A DNA stretch of 64,000 nt from Chlamydiota bacterium (GCA_026398435.1 JAPLSW010000033.1:1-64000), one strand, 5' to 3'. Shown: positions 25,897 to 34,978, counted from the first letter of the stretch. Numbers and translations are program-made. The notes: generated by a model not told the origin, from the letters alone.

Positions 25897-26253
25897 TTAG
25901 GATTGCTTCTTTTGATAATGAAAGGCTTCTAACACCTCTTTTGCTAAATTCATGATCTTTTCCCATTCTGGGGAGTCGATAAATTCTGCTGGCCAATTCT
26001 TTTCATCGGAAAAGATTCTAAATTCATCTCGAAATTTTTTCAACAACTGGCGTTGACTTTCTGTGATTCCGAAATCTTTATAGTGTTCTATAAGAGGATC
26101 CCCATCTCCGAAAAAATTACAGCAAGTTTCATCGAAGTCGTCAACCTGCGATCCCTCCCCTCTAATCCAAACTCTTTTTTGGTACTCTTTATCAGAGATG
26201 CCTTCAATGGTTTCTAAAATACTAATTAATATCTGCTTTCTATCAATTTCCAT
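25897..26253 (-). CDS. putative immunity protein 1 of the detached toxin-tip cassette
   Basis: A 118-residue acidic protein with RVWIRGEGSQVDDFDET, GDPLIEHYKDFGI, LLKKFRDEFRIFSD and PEWEKIMNLAKEVLEAF. This arrangement is shared with a family of small helical proteins encoded next to toxin C-termini. It starts 2 bp after the toxin-tip stop, the position expected for the cognate immunity gene. Confidence 0.65.
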   Translation of the reverse strand: MEIDRKQILISILETIEGISDKEYQKRVWIRGEGSQVDDFDETCCNFFGDGDPLIEHYKDFGITESQRQLLKKFRDEFRIFSDEKNWPAEFIDSPEWEKIMNLAKEVLEAFHYQKKQS

Positions 26254-26255
26254 AC

Positions 26256-26645
26256 CTAATTGCCCCTATAAATAAATTCATCAATAGGAATATGAGCTTC
26301 TGGAGCTCTCTTATCCACCTTACTCCCAAATTTATCAAGAGCCGTTCCATCTTTCATCTGAATAACATAGGGCTTTTGTTGGTAAGGAAAGGGGCTATGC
26401 GGTTTTCCTGGCATTACTCTAATTCGAAGGTGGCTATTTGTTGGATGAACAAATTCCATACCGGCTCCTTTATCCGTAATTCTAACTATAAAGCTTTCCG
26501 GAATGCCCGAAGGCTTGGGAAAAGTTCGAGCGCCTGTTTGTTGGATAAGTTCTCTACATTGTATTTCTAACATGAATTCTTTATAAGGTTTCAAAAAGTT
26601 TTGAGCCCTTTCTATAATGGACCCCAAAAAATAGATAGATCTCAA
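26256..26645 (-). pseudogene. detached polymorphic-toxin C-terminal domain
   Basis: The frame encodes 129 residues from a TTG at 26645. A stop lies two codons upstream, so no larger toxin body is attached. The C-terminal half (GMEFVHPTNSHLRIRVMPG, then HSPFPYQQKPYVIQ, LDKFGSKV, APEAHIPIDEFIY) has the pattern of a toxin tip found at the end of Rhs and similar proteins. It could be translated from the TTG or from the Met at residue 25, or be silent. Two immunity-like genes follow. Such orphan tips are known as displaced modules near rhs genes, and the Rhs gene here is 5 kb away. Confidence 0.6.
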
Positions 26646-26964
26646 AGTTATTTAGCCACTCGGCTATAGTTTTATTCTCGGTAAGGAGATCTCTCTCTAT
26701 TGGATATTACTGAAACTCTCTTGCAAAGTTTTTCTTATTTATCAAAATCACTTCTACAATATCATTCAGACTTAAAATCGATAGTCTATAGTCTATTGTC
26801 TTATATTTTCTCTAAAGAAATCGCCTCTAAATATGGTTTTGAAGGCGTTTTCTTTCTCAATCTTTGAGAGCGTTACGCTCAAATGTAAACAAAATACTTA
26901 TAATTGACTAAGAATCAATGAATTGGCATGCTGAATTACCGATTTCTAACCATTGAGGTAATCG
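26646..26964. other. intergenic region without a recognisable gene
   Basis: About 320 bp. It contains short imperfect hairpins (for example around 26862-26882, TTTGAG...CTCAAA) and a repeated TAGTCTAT motif near 26790-26805. No trace of a toxin body continuing the detached tip was found in the reading frames I examined. Confidence 0.4.
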
Positions 26965-28302
26965 ATGTCATCTTTTCTATTCTCTTGCTGCCTTGCGTCA
27001 ACATTACTGACCCAACCACAGCTGTCGATTACCCAGCCTTCTGGAAAAACAATAGACCAGGAAGTACATATCCAAGTTGAAAAACTTAAGCCCTTCCAAG
27101 ACATCGAACTTCGAGCTGAAGCTAAAGACAACAAGGGAGATATTTGGTCTTCTCATGCCACTTTTCGTGCAGACTCGCAAGGTCAAGTAGATGTAGCTTC
27201 AACCCATCCAAACGAAAATTCTTCTTATGAAGGTGTCGATGAAACGGGCCTTTTTTGGTCTATGCTGCCAGCTTCCGGAGACACGTCCTCCAGCTTCAAA
27301 TGTAAAAATGACGCGATCTCTGTTGAAATTAAGCTCTATGCCTCTAATGAATTAGTCACCCAGAAAACCGTGACCCGCTATCTCAAAACCGCAGATGTCG
27401 AAAGAATCGACGTTCAGGAGAATGGCCTTGCAGGCGCTCTATTTCTCCCATCATCAGAAAAACCCCTCCCTGTAATCATCACACTGAGCGGATCCAACGG
27501 TGGGTTAAGTGAAAATAGAGCTAAGCTCCTTGCTTCGAACGGATTTGCTGTATTTGCCCTTGGCTATTTCGGCGTTGAAGGTCTGCCCTCAAATCTACAA
27601 GACATTCCTCTGGAATATTTTAAAACTGCATTTTCTTGGCTAAAAGAGCAGCCCAATATCGACTCGTCGCATGTTGGCCTATATGGAGCCTCAAGAGGGG
27701 CCGAGCTCTCTTTAATTCTCGGATCATTTTTCCCAAGCTCAGTACAGGCAATCGTTGCCATCGTCCCAAGCAGTGTAGTATACGGGGGATTGAGCGAAAT
27801 GCCTGTGAATGCATGGATTTATCAAGGTAAACCAATCCTTCCTTTTGCGCCCGTTCCACAGACAGATTTTGCAGATGGCAGAGGACAAACTCCAGAAAAT
27901 CCAGCAAATACCCGCCACAGCTTTTTAGAAGGAATGAAAGACAAAGCGGCGTTTGCCGCTGCCTCTATTCCTGTTGAAAACATTCGCTGCCCCATTCTTC
28001 TTGTATCGGCGGGTGATGATCAGATGTGGCCATCCGACCTCTACGTCCAACAAATCATGGACCGCCTTGAAAAGAATCATTCCTGCATCGTATGTCGCTA
28101 TTTGCACTATCCAGAGGGAGGTCACGGCATCAACATCCCAAATCTCCCCATTCCCGGACCTACCTATTATCATCCCGTCGGCAAGCTCTGGTTTTCCATG
28201 GGAGGGACGCGTTCTGCCGATGCTAGAGCAAGCAGCGATGCTTGGAATAAACTGGTCGCTTTTTTTCATGAATCCCTTGATTCGGCTAATGAAATAAAGT
28301 AA
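26965..28302 (+). CDS. acyl-CoA thioesterase / BAAT C-terminal-type alpha/beta hydrolase
   Basis: A 445-residue protein. Residues about 20-140 form a beta-sandwich of the type preceding the hydrolase domain in BAAT/acyl-CoA thioesterase proteins. Residues about 148-440 are an alpha/beta hydrolase. The nucleophile is Ser243 in GASRGAE (GxSxG). The acid is in SAGDDQMWP (351-352) and the His is in EGGHG (387). A short N-terminal hydrophobic segment with SFLFSCCLAS could be a signal or lipoprotein-type sequence. An ATG with GAGG upstream supports the start. The substrate is unknown. Confidence 0.78.
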   Translation: MSSFLFSCCLASTLLTQPQLSITQPSGKTIDQEVHIQVEKLKPFQDIELRAEAKDNKGDIWSSHATFRADSQGQVDVASTHPNENSSYEGVDETGLFWSMLPASGDTSSSFKCKNDAISVEIKLYASNELVTQKTVTRYLKTADVERIDVQENGLAGALFLPSSEKPLPVIITLSGSNGGLSENRAKLLASNGFAVFALGYFGVEGLPSNLQDIPLEYFKTAFSWLKEQPNIDSSHVGLYGASRGAELSLILGSFFPSSVQAIVAIVPSSVVYGGLSEMPVNAWIYQGKPILPFAPVPQTDFADGRGQTPENPANTRHSFLEGMKDKAAFAAASIPVENIRCPILLVSAGDDQMWPSDLYVQQIMDRLEKNHSCIVCRYLHYPEGGHGINIPNLPIPGPTYYHPVGKLWFSMGGTRSADARASSDAWNKLVAFFHESLDSANEIK

Positions 28303-28456
28303 CCAAGAAAAGTTCTATGCAATCAATTGGTAGCGGCACGTGGAAGCTGAATTGAAATGAGAAGGATTTACCTGCCTACGGCATTCCTTGACAAATAGCC
28401 CCTCCATCCAGTATCAGTAACTATAATAACATCTACTCAAGCTCTAGAAAAAACTT

Positions 28457-29221
28457 ATGTATACACCAACACTTGCTACCCTTCAAGCCTTCACAACGGC
28501 TTATACCGAGTCCGACCTCTTTGGAAAGCTAATCATCCTCTCTCTTGTATTTCTTTCCGTTCTTTGCTGGATCGTCCTTTCCTTTAAAGTATGGCAAACT
28601 AAGAAAGCCAGGGAACTATCGCTGGCTTTTCAGACAGCCCTAGAAAATAATAAGGACCATCTACTCACTCTAGACGTCGATAACCTGCCACGTGCTACAC
28701 ATAATAGAGTGCCCAATCCTTATGGAACTATTTTTGCGGTCCTTAAAGCTAAAACACTCGAAACGCTAAATAAGAAAATGTTTTTCTTAGAACAAACCTC
28801 TAAAGAAAATAAAAAAGACCACCCTATTTATTTGTCGACAGCCGATCTTGAACTTCTAGAATCCCATGTATATACAACGATCTCTTGCCAAAGTAAGATT
28901 TTAGAAAAAGATCTTTTTATCCTGTCTACTATAGTTACCTTAGCTCCATTTCTCGGACTGCTCGGAACTGTATGGGGGATCTTGGTAACCTTTGCTGAAT
29001 TGCAGGGGGGAGCCTCTGCTAGCTCCAACTCGGCGATCATTGGAGGACTATCAACGGCACTATCTACTACAGTCCTCGGTCTTGTGATTGCAATACCTGC
29101 TCTCATTGCCTACAACTATTTGAAGAACAGCTTAAAAACTTTTTCTTCAGATATGGAAGACTTTTTGCACAACCTGCTCTCTACCATTGAACTACAATAT
29201 AGAAAAGTGGATATCTCCTGA
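28457..29221 (+). CDS. tolQ: TolQ/ExbB family proton channel subunit
   Basis: A 254-residue protein with an N-terminal helix (about 22-45) and a pair of C-terminal helices (about 155-240). The MotA/TolQ/ExbB signature runs from TLAPFLGLLGTVWGI to SALSTTVLGLVIAIPAL. With TolR it forms the proton-driven motor of the Tol-Pal envelope system. It is the first gene of an operon in the order tolQ-tolR-tolA-tolB-pal-LysM lipoprotein-murI, with tolR starting 3 bp after the stop. Confidence 0.9.
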   Translation: MYTPTLATLQAFTTAYTESDLFGKLIILSLVFLSVLCWIVLSFKVWQTKKARELSLAFQTALENNKDHLLTLDVDNLPRATHNRVPNPYGTIFAVLKAKTLETLNKKMFFLEQTSKENKKDHPIYLSTADLELLESHVYTTISCQSKILEKDLFILSTIVTLAPFLGLLGTVWGILVTFAELQGGASASSNSAIIGGLSTALSTTVLGLVIAIPALIAYNYLKNSLKTFSSDMEDFLHNLLSTIELQYRKVDIS

Positions 29222-29224
29222 GCT

Positions 29225-29653
29225 ATGGCTAAAAGAAGACTTTCCTTAACCCAAAATGACCTTGCTGAAGAAGCAAGCCCCAACTTAACACCACTGATCG
29301 ATGTTGTTTTTGTGGTACTCATCATGTTTATCATTATCGCTCCCATGCTTGAGATCGATAAAGTTAAACTTGCTGACGCGCCAGCGCGTGATCAAAAGCA
29401 AGCTGTTATGGTACAGGAAGCAAGCGCCATCACCATCCATGTCCATGAAGATAATACCATCTGGGTCAACTCGGTAAAAATAAAACCGGAAGAGCTCCTT
29501 CCCCTTTTACAAAGGGCAAAGAAACAGAATCCTACAAAAACACCTCAGCTATTCCATGACAGAAAAGCGCAATTTGGAACCTACCAAACGGTAAAAAATG
29601 CCGCAGAACTCTCCGGCTTTGACGAGCTCGATGTAATCCTCCAACCCGGCTAA
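29225..29653 (+). CDS. tolR: TolR/ExbD family biopolymer transport protein
   Basis: A 142-residue protein with one N-terminal helix (IDVVFVVLIMFIIIAPM). The essential Asp lies in the NLTPLIDVVFV motif, followed by a periplasmic domain. It partners TolQ in proton-motive-force transduction. It lies between tolQ and the TolA-like gene with almost no spacing. Confidence 0.9.
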   Translation: MAKRRLSLTQNDLAEEASPNLTPLIDVVFVVLIMFIIIAPMLEIDKVKLADAPARDQKQAVMVQEASAITIHVHEDNTIWVNSVKIKPEELLPLLQRAKKQNPTKTPQLFHDRKAQFGTYQTVKNAAELSGFDELDVILQPG

Positions 29654-29654
29654 A

Positions 29655-30536
29655 ATGATGATCGCCTCCTTTCGTAAGATCATCTCTAATTGGATACGCA
29701 AAGATCCTATAAAGGCTTTCATCACCGTATTTATCGGATCGGCCCATGGAATATTCATCCTTTTCTTGTGCTTTTATCCGACATTTCATAAAGCAAAATC
29801 TTCTAAGAAAATGGTGGTAAAAACATTCCAAGCGGCCCCAACTATGAAGGCAACCGCTCGCTCGGCTGCAAATCCTGTATCAAATGTCTCATCCCCAAAG
29901 CCCAAGTCTGCAAAGCCCAAAGCAACACCTGCTGCCCTTCCTACCCCTGCTAAACCAAAAGCCACTCCTCCCTTGCCTAAAAAGGAAATAGCAAAACCGA
30001 TAGCGCCTGCAAAACCAAAACCTTCACCTGCCGTCACCAAGCAAATAATCTCGAGCCCGAAAAAGGTACCGGAAAAAGTCCCTCCGAAAAAACCGGAGAA
30101 AAAAAATATCGAGATTTCCAAAGAACTGATGGATGAGCTAGAAGAAAGGATTGCTAAAATAGACACAAAAAGGGATAAAATACCTAGTAGAGCAGATATC
30201 AACATCCCAAAATCTATAGATTCCTTATTTACAAAAGAACCTATGCATTTTGAAGAAGAGAGTATTTCTTTTGAGCAAGTAAGTAATTACGGCGAATTTT
30301 TAACTGCCTACCTGCAAGAAATGCTCCATCTTCCCGATTTTGGAGAAGTGAAAGTGCAGATTACTGTTGCCCAAGATGGATCTGTCATGCGATATGCTGT
30401 AGTAAAAGCTGAAAGCGATAAAAACAAAAAGTATTTAGAAGAAAAGCTTACCTCTCTCCGTTTTCCTGAATTTAGAGGAAAAGGAATTACCAAGTCTGAG
30501 GAGACTTTTGTTTTGACTTTTTGTAACGAAATTTAG
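29655..30536 (+). CDS. tolA: TolA/TonB-like energy transducer
   Basis: A 293-residue protein with a hydrophobic helix near residues 25-45 (TVFIGSAHGIFILFLCF). A long Pro/Lys/Ala-rich spacer follows (about 60-150, repeated AKPKATP and PAKPKP units), then a charged helix and a C-terminal domain (about 195-293) with a TonB/TolA-like ending (EVKVQITVAQDGSV, SLRFPEFRGKG). The sequence fits TolA, which spans the periplasm between TolQR and TolB/Pal. The symbol is by position and architecture because TolA sequences are poorly conserved. Confidence 0.78.
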   Translation: MMIASFRKIISNWIRKDPIKAFITVFIGSAHGIFILFLCFYPTFHKAKSSKKMVVKTFQAAPTMKATARSAANPVSNVSSPKPKSAKPKATPAALPTPAKPKATPPLPKKEIAKPIAPAKPKPSPAVTKQIISSPKKVPEKVPPKKPEKKNIEISKELMDELEERIAKIDTKRDKIPSRADINIPKSIDSLFTKEPMHFEEESISFEQVSNYGEFLTAYLQEMLHLPDFGEVKVQITVAQDGSVMRYAVVKAESDKNKKYLEEKLTSLRFPEFRGKGITKSEETFVLTFCNEI

Positions 30537-30548
30537 AGGAATTTTTCT

Positions 30549-31928
30549 ATGAACATCATAAGTATTCTAACTACTGGACTTTGCCTTTCTCTTGCACTTT
30601 GTAGTAATTTGCAATCGGCTCCGAAGGATGCTCCTCAAGAAATTCGAATTCAACTAAGCTCTGCAAGCACTTTATCACCTCTATACGCTTCAAGACTTAC
30701 CTCTGAAGACAATTCTTTTCCCATAAACTACTTGCATGACCTTAGTAGTGTTTTTGATCATGACATGAATCATAACGGAAAAACAAAAGTTCTGCCACGC
30801 ACCTCTGATAAAGAAACGCTCCTTTCTAATAAAGACGCTAAAATAGCCTTTAATTTACAAAACTGGAAGTCACAGGGAATTCCTTACGTAATTAAAATTT
30901 TCGTTACTGGCAAAACACTATCAGCCTCCGTCTGTAATGTAGTAACCGGCTCACTAAAAGTATTTCCTGAAATCTCTTTAACCGGAAATCTATCTCAAGA
31001 CCGAAGGCAGATCCACAAGCTTTCCGACGGGATACATAAAGCCCTTTTTGGCACCGAGGGGATTGCTAATTCTCGGATATTATTTTCTTACCAAAATAGA
31101 GATTCCAGTGACCCATCAAAAAGCATCTCAGAAATCTGGGAGTGTGATTGGGATGGAGGAAATGCCCGGCCGGTAACAAAAGAAAGCACTTATTGTATCT
31201 CTCCTGTCCTTATCTCTAAAGGAGGGCATTTTACCAAAGACATGTTTCTTTATGCCTCTTACAAGACAGGACAGTCGAAGATTTATATTTCAACACTCGA
31301 TGAAGGCAAAGGCAAAAAAGCCGTTGATATCCGTGGCAACCAGTTACTCCCTGCCATCTCTAAACAACGGGATAAAATAGCCTTCATCTGCGATGCAAGC
31401 GGAAGAGCCGATCTCTTTATCCAGCCAATACGGCCGGATAATGGACAGATGGGAACGCCTATACAGCTCTTTTCTTTCCCTAGATCTACACAAGCATCTC
31501 CGACATTTAGTCCCGATGGAAGCAAAATAGCCTTTGCCTCAGATAAAGACGGATCCACCAGGATCTATACAATTTCTAGCCAAAGATCTGAAAAAAGGGG
31601 CGATCCGCAGCTCCTAACGAAAAAAAACAGAGAAAATTCATGCCCAAGCTGGTCTCCTGATGGAACAAAATTAGCCTATAGTGCTAAAACGGATGGTATA
31701 AGACAGATATGGATTTATGACTTTCGGAGCGGGGAGGAATCTCAGCTAACTGTTGGTGGGGGTAATAAAGAAAACCCGTGCTGGGCGGCAAACAGCCAGC
31801 ACCTGGTATTTAATTCCACTGATGAGAATTCATCCGATCTGTACTTAGTAAATTTAGAACAACCAGAAGCTATAAGAATCACCCAGGGCCCCGGAAAAAA
31901 ACACTATCCCACATGGGGACCTAGGTAA
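30549..31928 (+). CDS. tolB: Tol-Pal system periplasmic beta-propeller TolB
   Basis: A 459-residue protein with a signal peptide (MNIISILTTGLCLSLALCSN, cleaved near QSA). An N-terminal alpha/beta domain is followed by a six-blade propeller made of WD40-like TolB repeats such as SPTFSPDGSKIAFASDKDG and CPSWSPDGTKLAY. It interacts with Pal and TolA at the outer membrane. It is placed between tolA and pal, as in the canonical operon. Confidence 0.93.
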   Translation: MNIISILTTGLCLSLALCSNLQSAPKDAPQEIRIQLSSASTLSPLYASRLTSEDNSFPINYLHDLSSVFDHDMNHNGKTKVLPRTSDKETLLSNKDAKIAFNLQNWKSQGIPYVIKIFVTGKTLSASVCNVVTGSLKVFPEISLTGNLSQDRRQIHKLSDGIHKALFGTEGIANSRILFSYQNRDSSDPSKSISEIWECDWDGGNARPVTKESTYCISPVLISKGGHFTKDMFLYASYKTGQSKIYISTLDEGKGKKAVDIRGNQLLPAISKQRDKIAFICDASGRADLFIQPIRPDNGQMGTPIQLFSFPRSTQASPTFSPDGSKIAFASDKDGSTRIYTISSQRSEKRGDPQLLTKKNRENSCPSWSPDGTKLAYSAKTDGIRQIWIYDFRSGEESQLTVGGGNKENPCWAANSQHLVFNSTDENSSDLYLVNLEQPEAIRITQGPGKKHYPTWGPR

Positions 31929-31955
31929 ACAATTAAGAACTACGAGGATTTTTTT

Positions 31956-32654
31956 ATGAGAACATCATACATATGGGTCGCAGTTACATCAGCTACTCTT
32001 CTTTTCACTACCGGCTGTGATAAAAAAAAGGGCGACACCTGGGACGATAATAATACAAGCATGGGCAGCTATAAGCGTGCCGGTCAGCGTGTACTCTGGG
32101 GCGATACTGCTACTGCAAGCGTTGCAGATACTGCGCAAGTAGAAGATTTAGCATTTGCGGCTGAAACAGAAGAATTTATTCCTCTTAAGGAGTCTGATCT
32201 AAAGCAGCAGTTTAGCGACATGGCTATAGCTCAACCTAAAAACTCTCCCGGCGAAGAGGGAAGCTACCTTCCTGGTATCGATGGATTTAAAATTCCAACA
32301 GCCGCTCTTGCTGCAGTTTTTCAAACTGTACATTTTGATACCGATGAGCACGTGGTAAAAAAAGCGACAGACATCCAAGCTATCACTAGAATGGCGTCCT
32401 ATCTTAAAGAGCACCCTAAAACATCTATTTTCGTTTCTGGTAACTGCGATCAAAGGGGACCTGAAGCGTATAACCTAGCGCTAGGAACAAGAAGAGCGAA
32501 TGCTGTTCGTTCCATGCTCGTTCAAAAAGGGGCAAATCCAGAACAGATTCACACTGTATCTTACGGAAAAGAGCACTTACTTGAAGCTGCTAACACACCT
32601 TCTGCTTGGGCTAAAAATAGACGCGCAGATTTTAAAATTTTCCAAGACAGATAA
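31956..32654 (+). CDS. pal: peptidoglycan-associated lipoprotein Pal
   Basis: A 232-residue lipoprotein with lipobox LFTTGC (Cys21). After a linker, the OmpA-like peptidoglycan-binding domain occupies about residues 120-232. It shows VHFDTDEHVV, GNCDQRGPEAYNLALGTRRA and NRRADFKIF, which include the Asp and Arg that bind meso-DAP peptides. It is the outer-membrane end of the Tol-Pal chain and implies peptidoglycan in this organism. Confidence 0.93.
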   Translation: MRTSYIWVAVTSATLLFTTGCDKKKGDTWDDNNTSMGSYKRAGQRVLWGDTATASVADTAQVEDLAFAAETEEFIPLKESDLKQQFSDMAIAQPKNSPGEEGSYLPGIDGFKIPTAALAAVFQTVHFDTDEHVVKKATDIQAITRMASYLKEHPKTSIFVSGNCDQRGPEAYNLALGTRRANAVRSMLVQKGANPEQIHTVSYGKEHLLEAANTPSAWAKNRRADFKIFQDR

Positions 32655-32666
32655 GGATTTTGATTC

Positions 32667-33314
32667 ATGTTTAAATACTCTATCTGCGTGCTGTGCCTGA
32701 CATTAACTAGTTGTTCATCCCATCTTGCCATGTTGCAAAGAGACAAATATGACACGTCTATTGCAATTGACGAAATGAGAATGGAGCTATCTGATGTTAA
32801 GCATACTTTAAGCAACACGCAGGTGGAGATGCAAATCCTTGAAGAAAAAGTGCGTACCCAAGATGTGTCTCTGCAGAAGAATAAAAACCAATCTTCTGCA
32901 GTTTCCCTTCCTGAGCAGAAACTTGCAGTAATTGAGAAAAAAATATCGCAGATAGAAAAAATGCAAGATAAGCTCTCCTCAGAGCTTAAACAGCTAGGCA
33001 CCCATGCCAATCACACAACCTCTTCATTGACGCAATACCAAGTGCGTATTACAGAGCTAGAATCTGAACTTTCCTCTCAAACCAAGATGCTACAAGAGCT
33101 ATCCGAGCTCAAAGGGACCTTAAGGTCTATCACTCATGCTATCAAAGGGCAAACAACATCCCCCTCTACCTATAAAGTAAAGGCGGGAGACTCTCTAGAA
33201 AAGATTTCACGTATCCATAATACTTCTGTAGAATCCCTCAAGAAAGCCAATAACCTCTCCTCCACAAAAATTGTGATAGGGCAGGACATAAGGATTCCGA
33301 GTGGAGATATCTGA
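32667..33314 (+). CDS. LysM-domain lipoprotein with coiled coil
   Basis: A 215-residue lipoprotein with lipobox LTSC (Cys16). A long coiled coil covers roughly residues 30-155 (heptad-rich, many Glu/Gln/Lys). A single LysM domain closes the protein (YKVKAGDSLEKISRIHNTS, then LSSTKIVIGQDIRIP). LysM binds peptidoglycan or chitin glycans. The gene follows pal as in Chlamydia, where a LysM/NlpD-like gene occupies the same place. Its end overlaps the murI start. Confidence 0.85.
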   Translation: MFKYSICVLCLTLTSCSSHLAMLQRDKYDTSIAIDEMRMELSDVKHTLSNTQVEMQILEEKVRTQDVSLQKNKNQSSAVSLPEQKLAVIEKKISQIEKMQDKLSSELKQLGTHANHTTSSLTQYQVRITELESELSSQTKMLQELSELKGTLRSITHAIKGQTTSPSTYKVKAGDSLEKISRIHNTSVESLKKANNLSSTKIVIGQDIRIPSGDI

Positions 33315-34119
33315 TCGCTCCTCTTTAGCGATCGGTATATTTGATTCAGGGGCCGGAGGGCTTACTGTCTTAAAAGCTATTAAACAACTTCTTCCGAGCG
33401 AAAAAATCGTTTACCTAGGAGATGGCGCTCGCCTTCCCTATGGGAATAAAAGTCCTGAAACAATTATCCGCTATACCTTAGAAAGTAGCCGCTTCCTTTC
33501 AGAAAAAGGGATAAAGCTTCTTATTGTTGCCTGCCATACAGCCTCATCAATTGCTCTAGATGCCCTCGCAGAGGAGATATCCCTTCCCATACTTGGAATG
33601 GTAACCCCATGCCTCCCAGATCTTTTAGCTTCTTTAAAAAATGATAAGATAGCCATACTTGGAACACAAGCCACAGTATCTTCTCGCATTTATCAAAATG
33701 CGCTAGAAGGAGAGCACCCTGCATCATCGATACTTACCATAGCTTGCCCCCTATTTGTTCCCTTGGTAGAAGAAGGATTAATTGAAAGCCCTATGACCAC
33801 CGAAAGCATAAAGCATTACCTTCAGCCTGTAAAAGAGCAAAATATAACTACGGTATTACTCGCTTGCACCCACTACCCACTTCTGCAAAATGTCATACAA
33901 GATTATCTAGGGGAGCAGTGCCGCTTAATAGATCCAGCGTTTAGCTGCGCTAAAACTGCAAAAACCATCCTTGAGAGCAACAATCTACTAAATCATAAGC
34001 CTCAAAAGGGATCCACTACCTTTTATACAACAGATGACCCCGAGAAATTTAAGCGACTCGGAGAAAAATTTTTAGGGTCTTCTATAGTAAGTGTCGAGAA
34101 AGTCCAATTGCCGGTTTAA
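33301..34119 (+). CDS. murI: glutamate racemase
   Basis: Makes D-glutamate for peptidoglycan. The GTG at 33301 overlaps the preceding gene by 14 bases and leads directly into IGIFDSGAGGLTVL. The two catalytic cysteines are C78 in VACHTASS and C189 in ACTHYPLL. The first motif is usually VACNTA, so the residue after the Cys is His instead of Asn. The Chlamydia pathogens lack MurI; its presence agrees with an environmental lineage. It is coupled to the Tol-Pal operon. Confidence 0.93.
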   Translation: MEISDRSSLAIGIFDSGAGGLTVLKAIKQLLPSEKIVYLGDGARLPYGNKSPETIIRYTLESSRFLSEKGIKLLIVACHTASSIALDALAEEISLPILGMVTPCLPDLLASLKNDKIAILGTQATVSSRIYQNALEGEHPASSILTIACPLFVPLVEEGLIESPMTTESIKHYLQPVKEQNITTVLLACTHYPLLQNVIQDYLGEQCRLIDPAFSCAKTAKTILESNNLLNHKPQKGSTTFYTTDDPEKFKRLGEKFLGSSIVSVEKVQLPV

Positions 34120-34193
34120 ATTTGTCGTGAAAATATTTGCATAACATGATTCAATGAGCCCACGCTATTTACAAGGGGACCTTAAGAGGACTT

Positions 34194-34913
34194 ATGACAC
34201 AAAAAAAACGGATCCTACTCATTGAAGATGAAGAAGATATTGCAGCACTAATCAAGCTACAAGCTGAACTCTCCGGATATAAACTCCATGTAGAAGTTGA
34301 TGGAATCAATGGCTACAGGGCTATAGAAAGGGAAAAACCAGATCTAGTTCTTTTGGATATTATGCTCCCCGGACAAAATGGCTTTGATGTTTGCCGGAAA
34401 ATGAAAAATCATCCCGATCTCAAAGCAATTCCTGTAATCATCCTTACGGCTAAAAGTGAAGAACTCGATATGGTTCTCGGACTAGAACTTGGCGCAGATG
34501 ATTACATTGCCAAACCCTTTTCTCCTAAAGTTCTCTTTTCCCGTATAAAAGCTGTGATGAGACGGACCAAAGAAGAGGAAGAAAAGGCCCCAGAAAATCT
34601 CACCTTTGGTGATTTCACCCTGGAAACGGAGCGCTATATTTTACGAAGAGGGGATAAACCGGTAACTATAACTCTTTCTGAATTTGGGATAATAAAGAGA
34701 CTACTCACTAATAGAGGTAAAGTTTTAACAAGGAACCAACTGCTCGATGATATTCATAATGACGATGCCTTCATCGTCGATCGTAACATCGATGTTCATA
34801 TCGCATCCCTTAGGAAAAAACTTGGACCCAACTTCGATTGGATTGAAACGGTTCGTGGCATTGGTTATCGCTTCAAAGATGAGCCTGTTACCCAGATCAA
34901 AAAAGCAGGATAG
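34194..34913 (+). CDS. OmpR/PhoB-family response regulator
   Basis: A 239-residue protein. The receiver domain (residues about 5-120) has all key residues: acidic pair EDEED near 11-15, phospho-acceptor D55 in LLDIMLPG, T85 and K107 (ADDYIAKPF). A winged-helix DNA-binding domain (about 135-230) ends with IETVRGIGYRF. It is unlike the atypical ChxR regulator of Chlamydia, which lacks the phospho-acceptor. No sensor kinase gene is adjacent, so its partner lies elsewhere. RBS AGAGG is present. Confidence 0.88.
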   Translation: MTQKKRILLIEDEEDIAALIKLQAELSGYKLHVEVDGINGYRAIEREKPDLVLLDIMLPGQNGFDVCRKMKNHPDLKAIPVIILTAKSEELDMVLGLELGADDYIAKPFSPKVLFSRIKAVMRRTKEEEEKAPENLTFGDFTLETERYILRRGDKPVTITLSEFGIIKRLLTNRGKVLTRNQLLDDIHNDDAFIVDRNIDVHIASLRKKLGPNFDWIETVRGIGYRFKDEPVTQIKKAG

Positions 34914-34941
34914 CCACTCTTATTCTTGACTAAAGGAAAGA

Positions 34942-34970
34942 CTCTCTCTATCTTCAAAAATAGAGAGAGG
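34942..34970 (+). promoter_or_regulatory. hairpin overlapping the ribosome binding site of the MFS gene
   Basis: CTCTCTCTAT (34942-34951) pairs perfectly with ATAGAGAGAG (34960-34969). The GAGAGG that would serve as ribosome binding site of the gene starting at 34979 is in or next to the 3' arm. AAAGG at 34933 and CCTTT at 34972 could extend the structure. This arrangement could limit translation of the exporter. Confidence 0.45.
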
Positions 34971-34978
34971 GCCTTTGA

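Noticed and set aside
26655-26690. Minus-strand GCCGAGTGGCTAAA, resembling a serine/leucine tRNA D arm
   Set aside because: No T arm, anticodon arm or acceptor stem follows; the similarity is confined to one hairpin.
29786-30205. A 139-codon hydrophobic frame opposite the TolA linker
   Set aside because: It is the complement of the Pro/Lys-rich spacer, which gives Gly/Phe-rich antisense sequence; the sense TolA-like gene explains the region.
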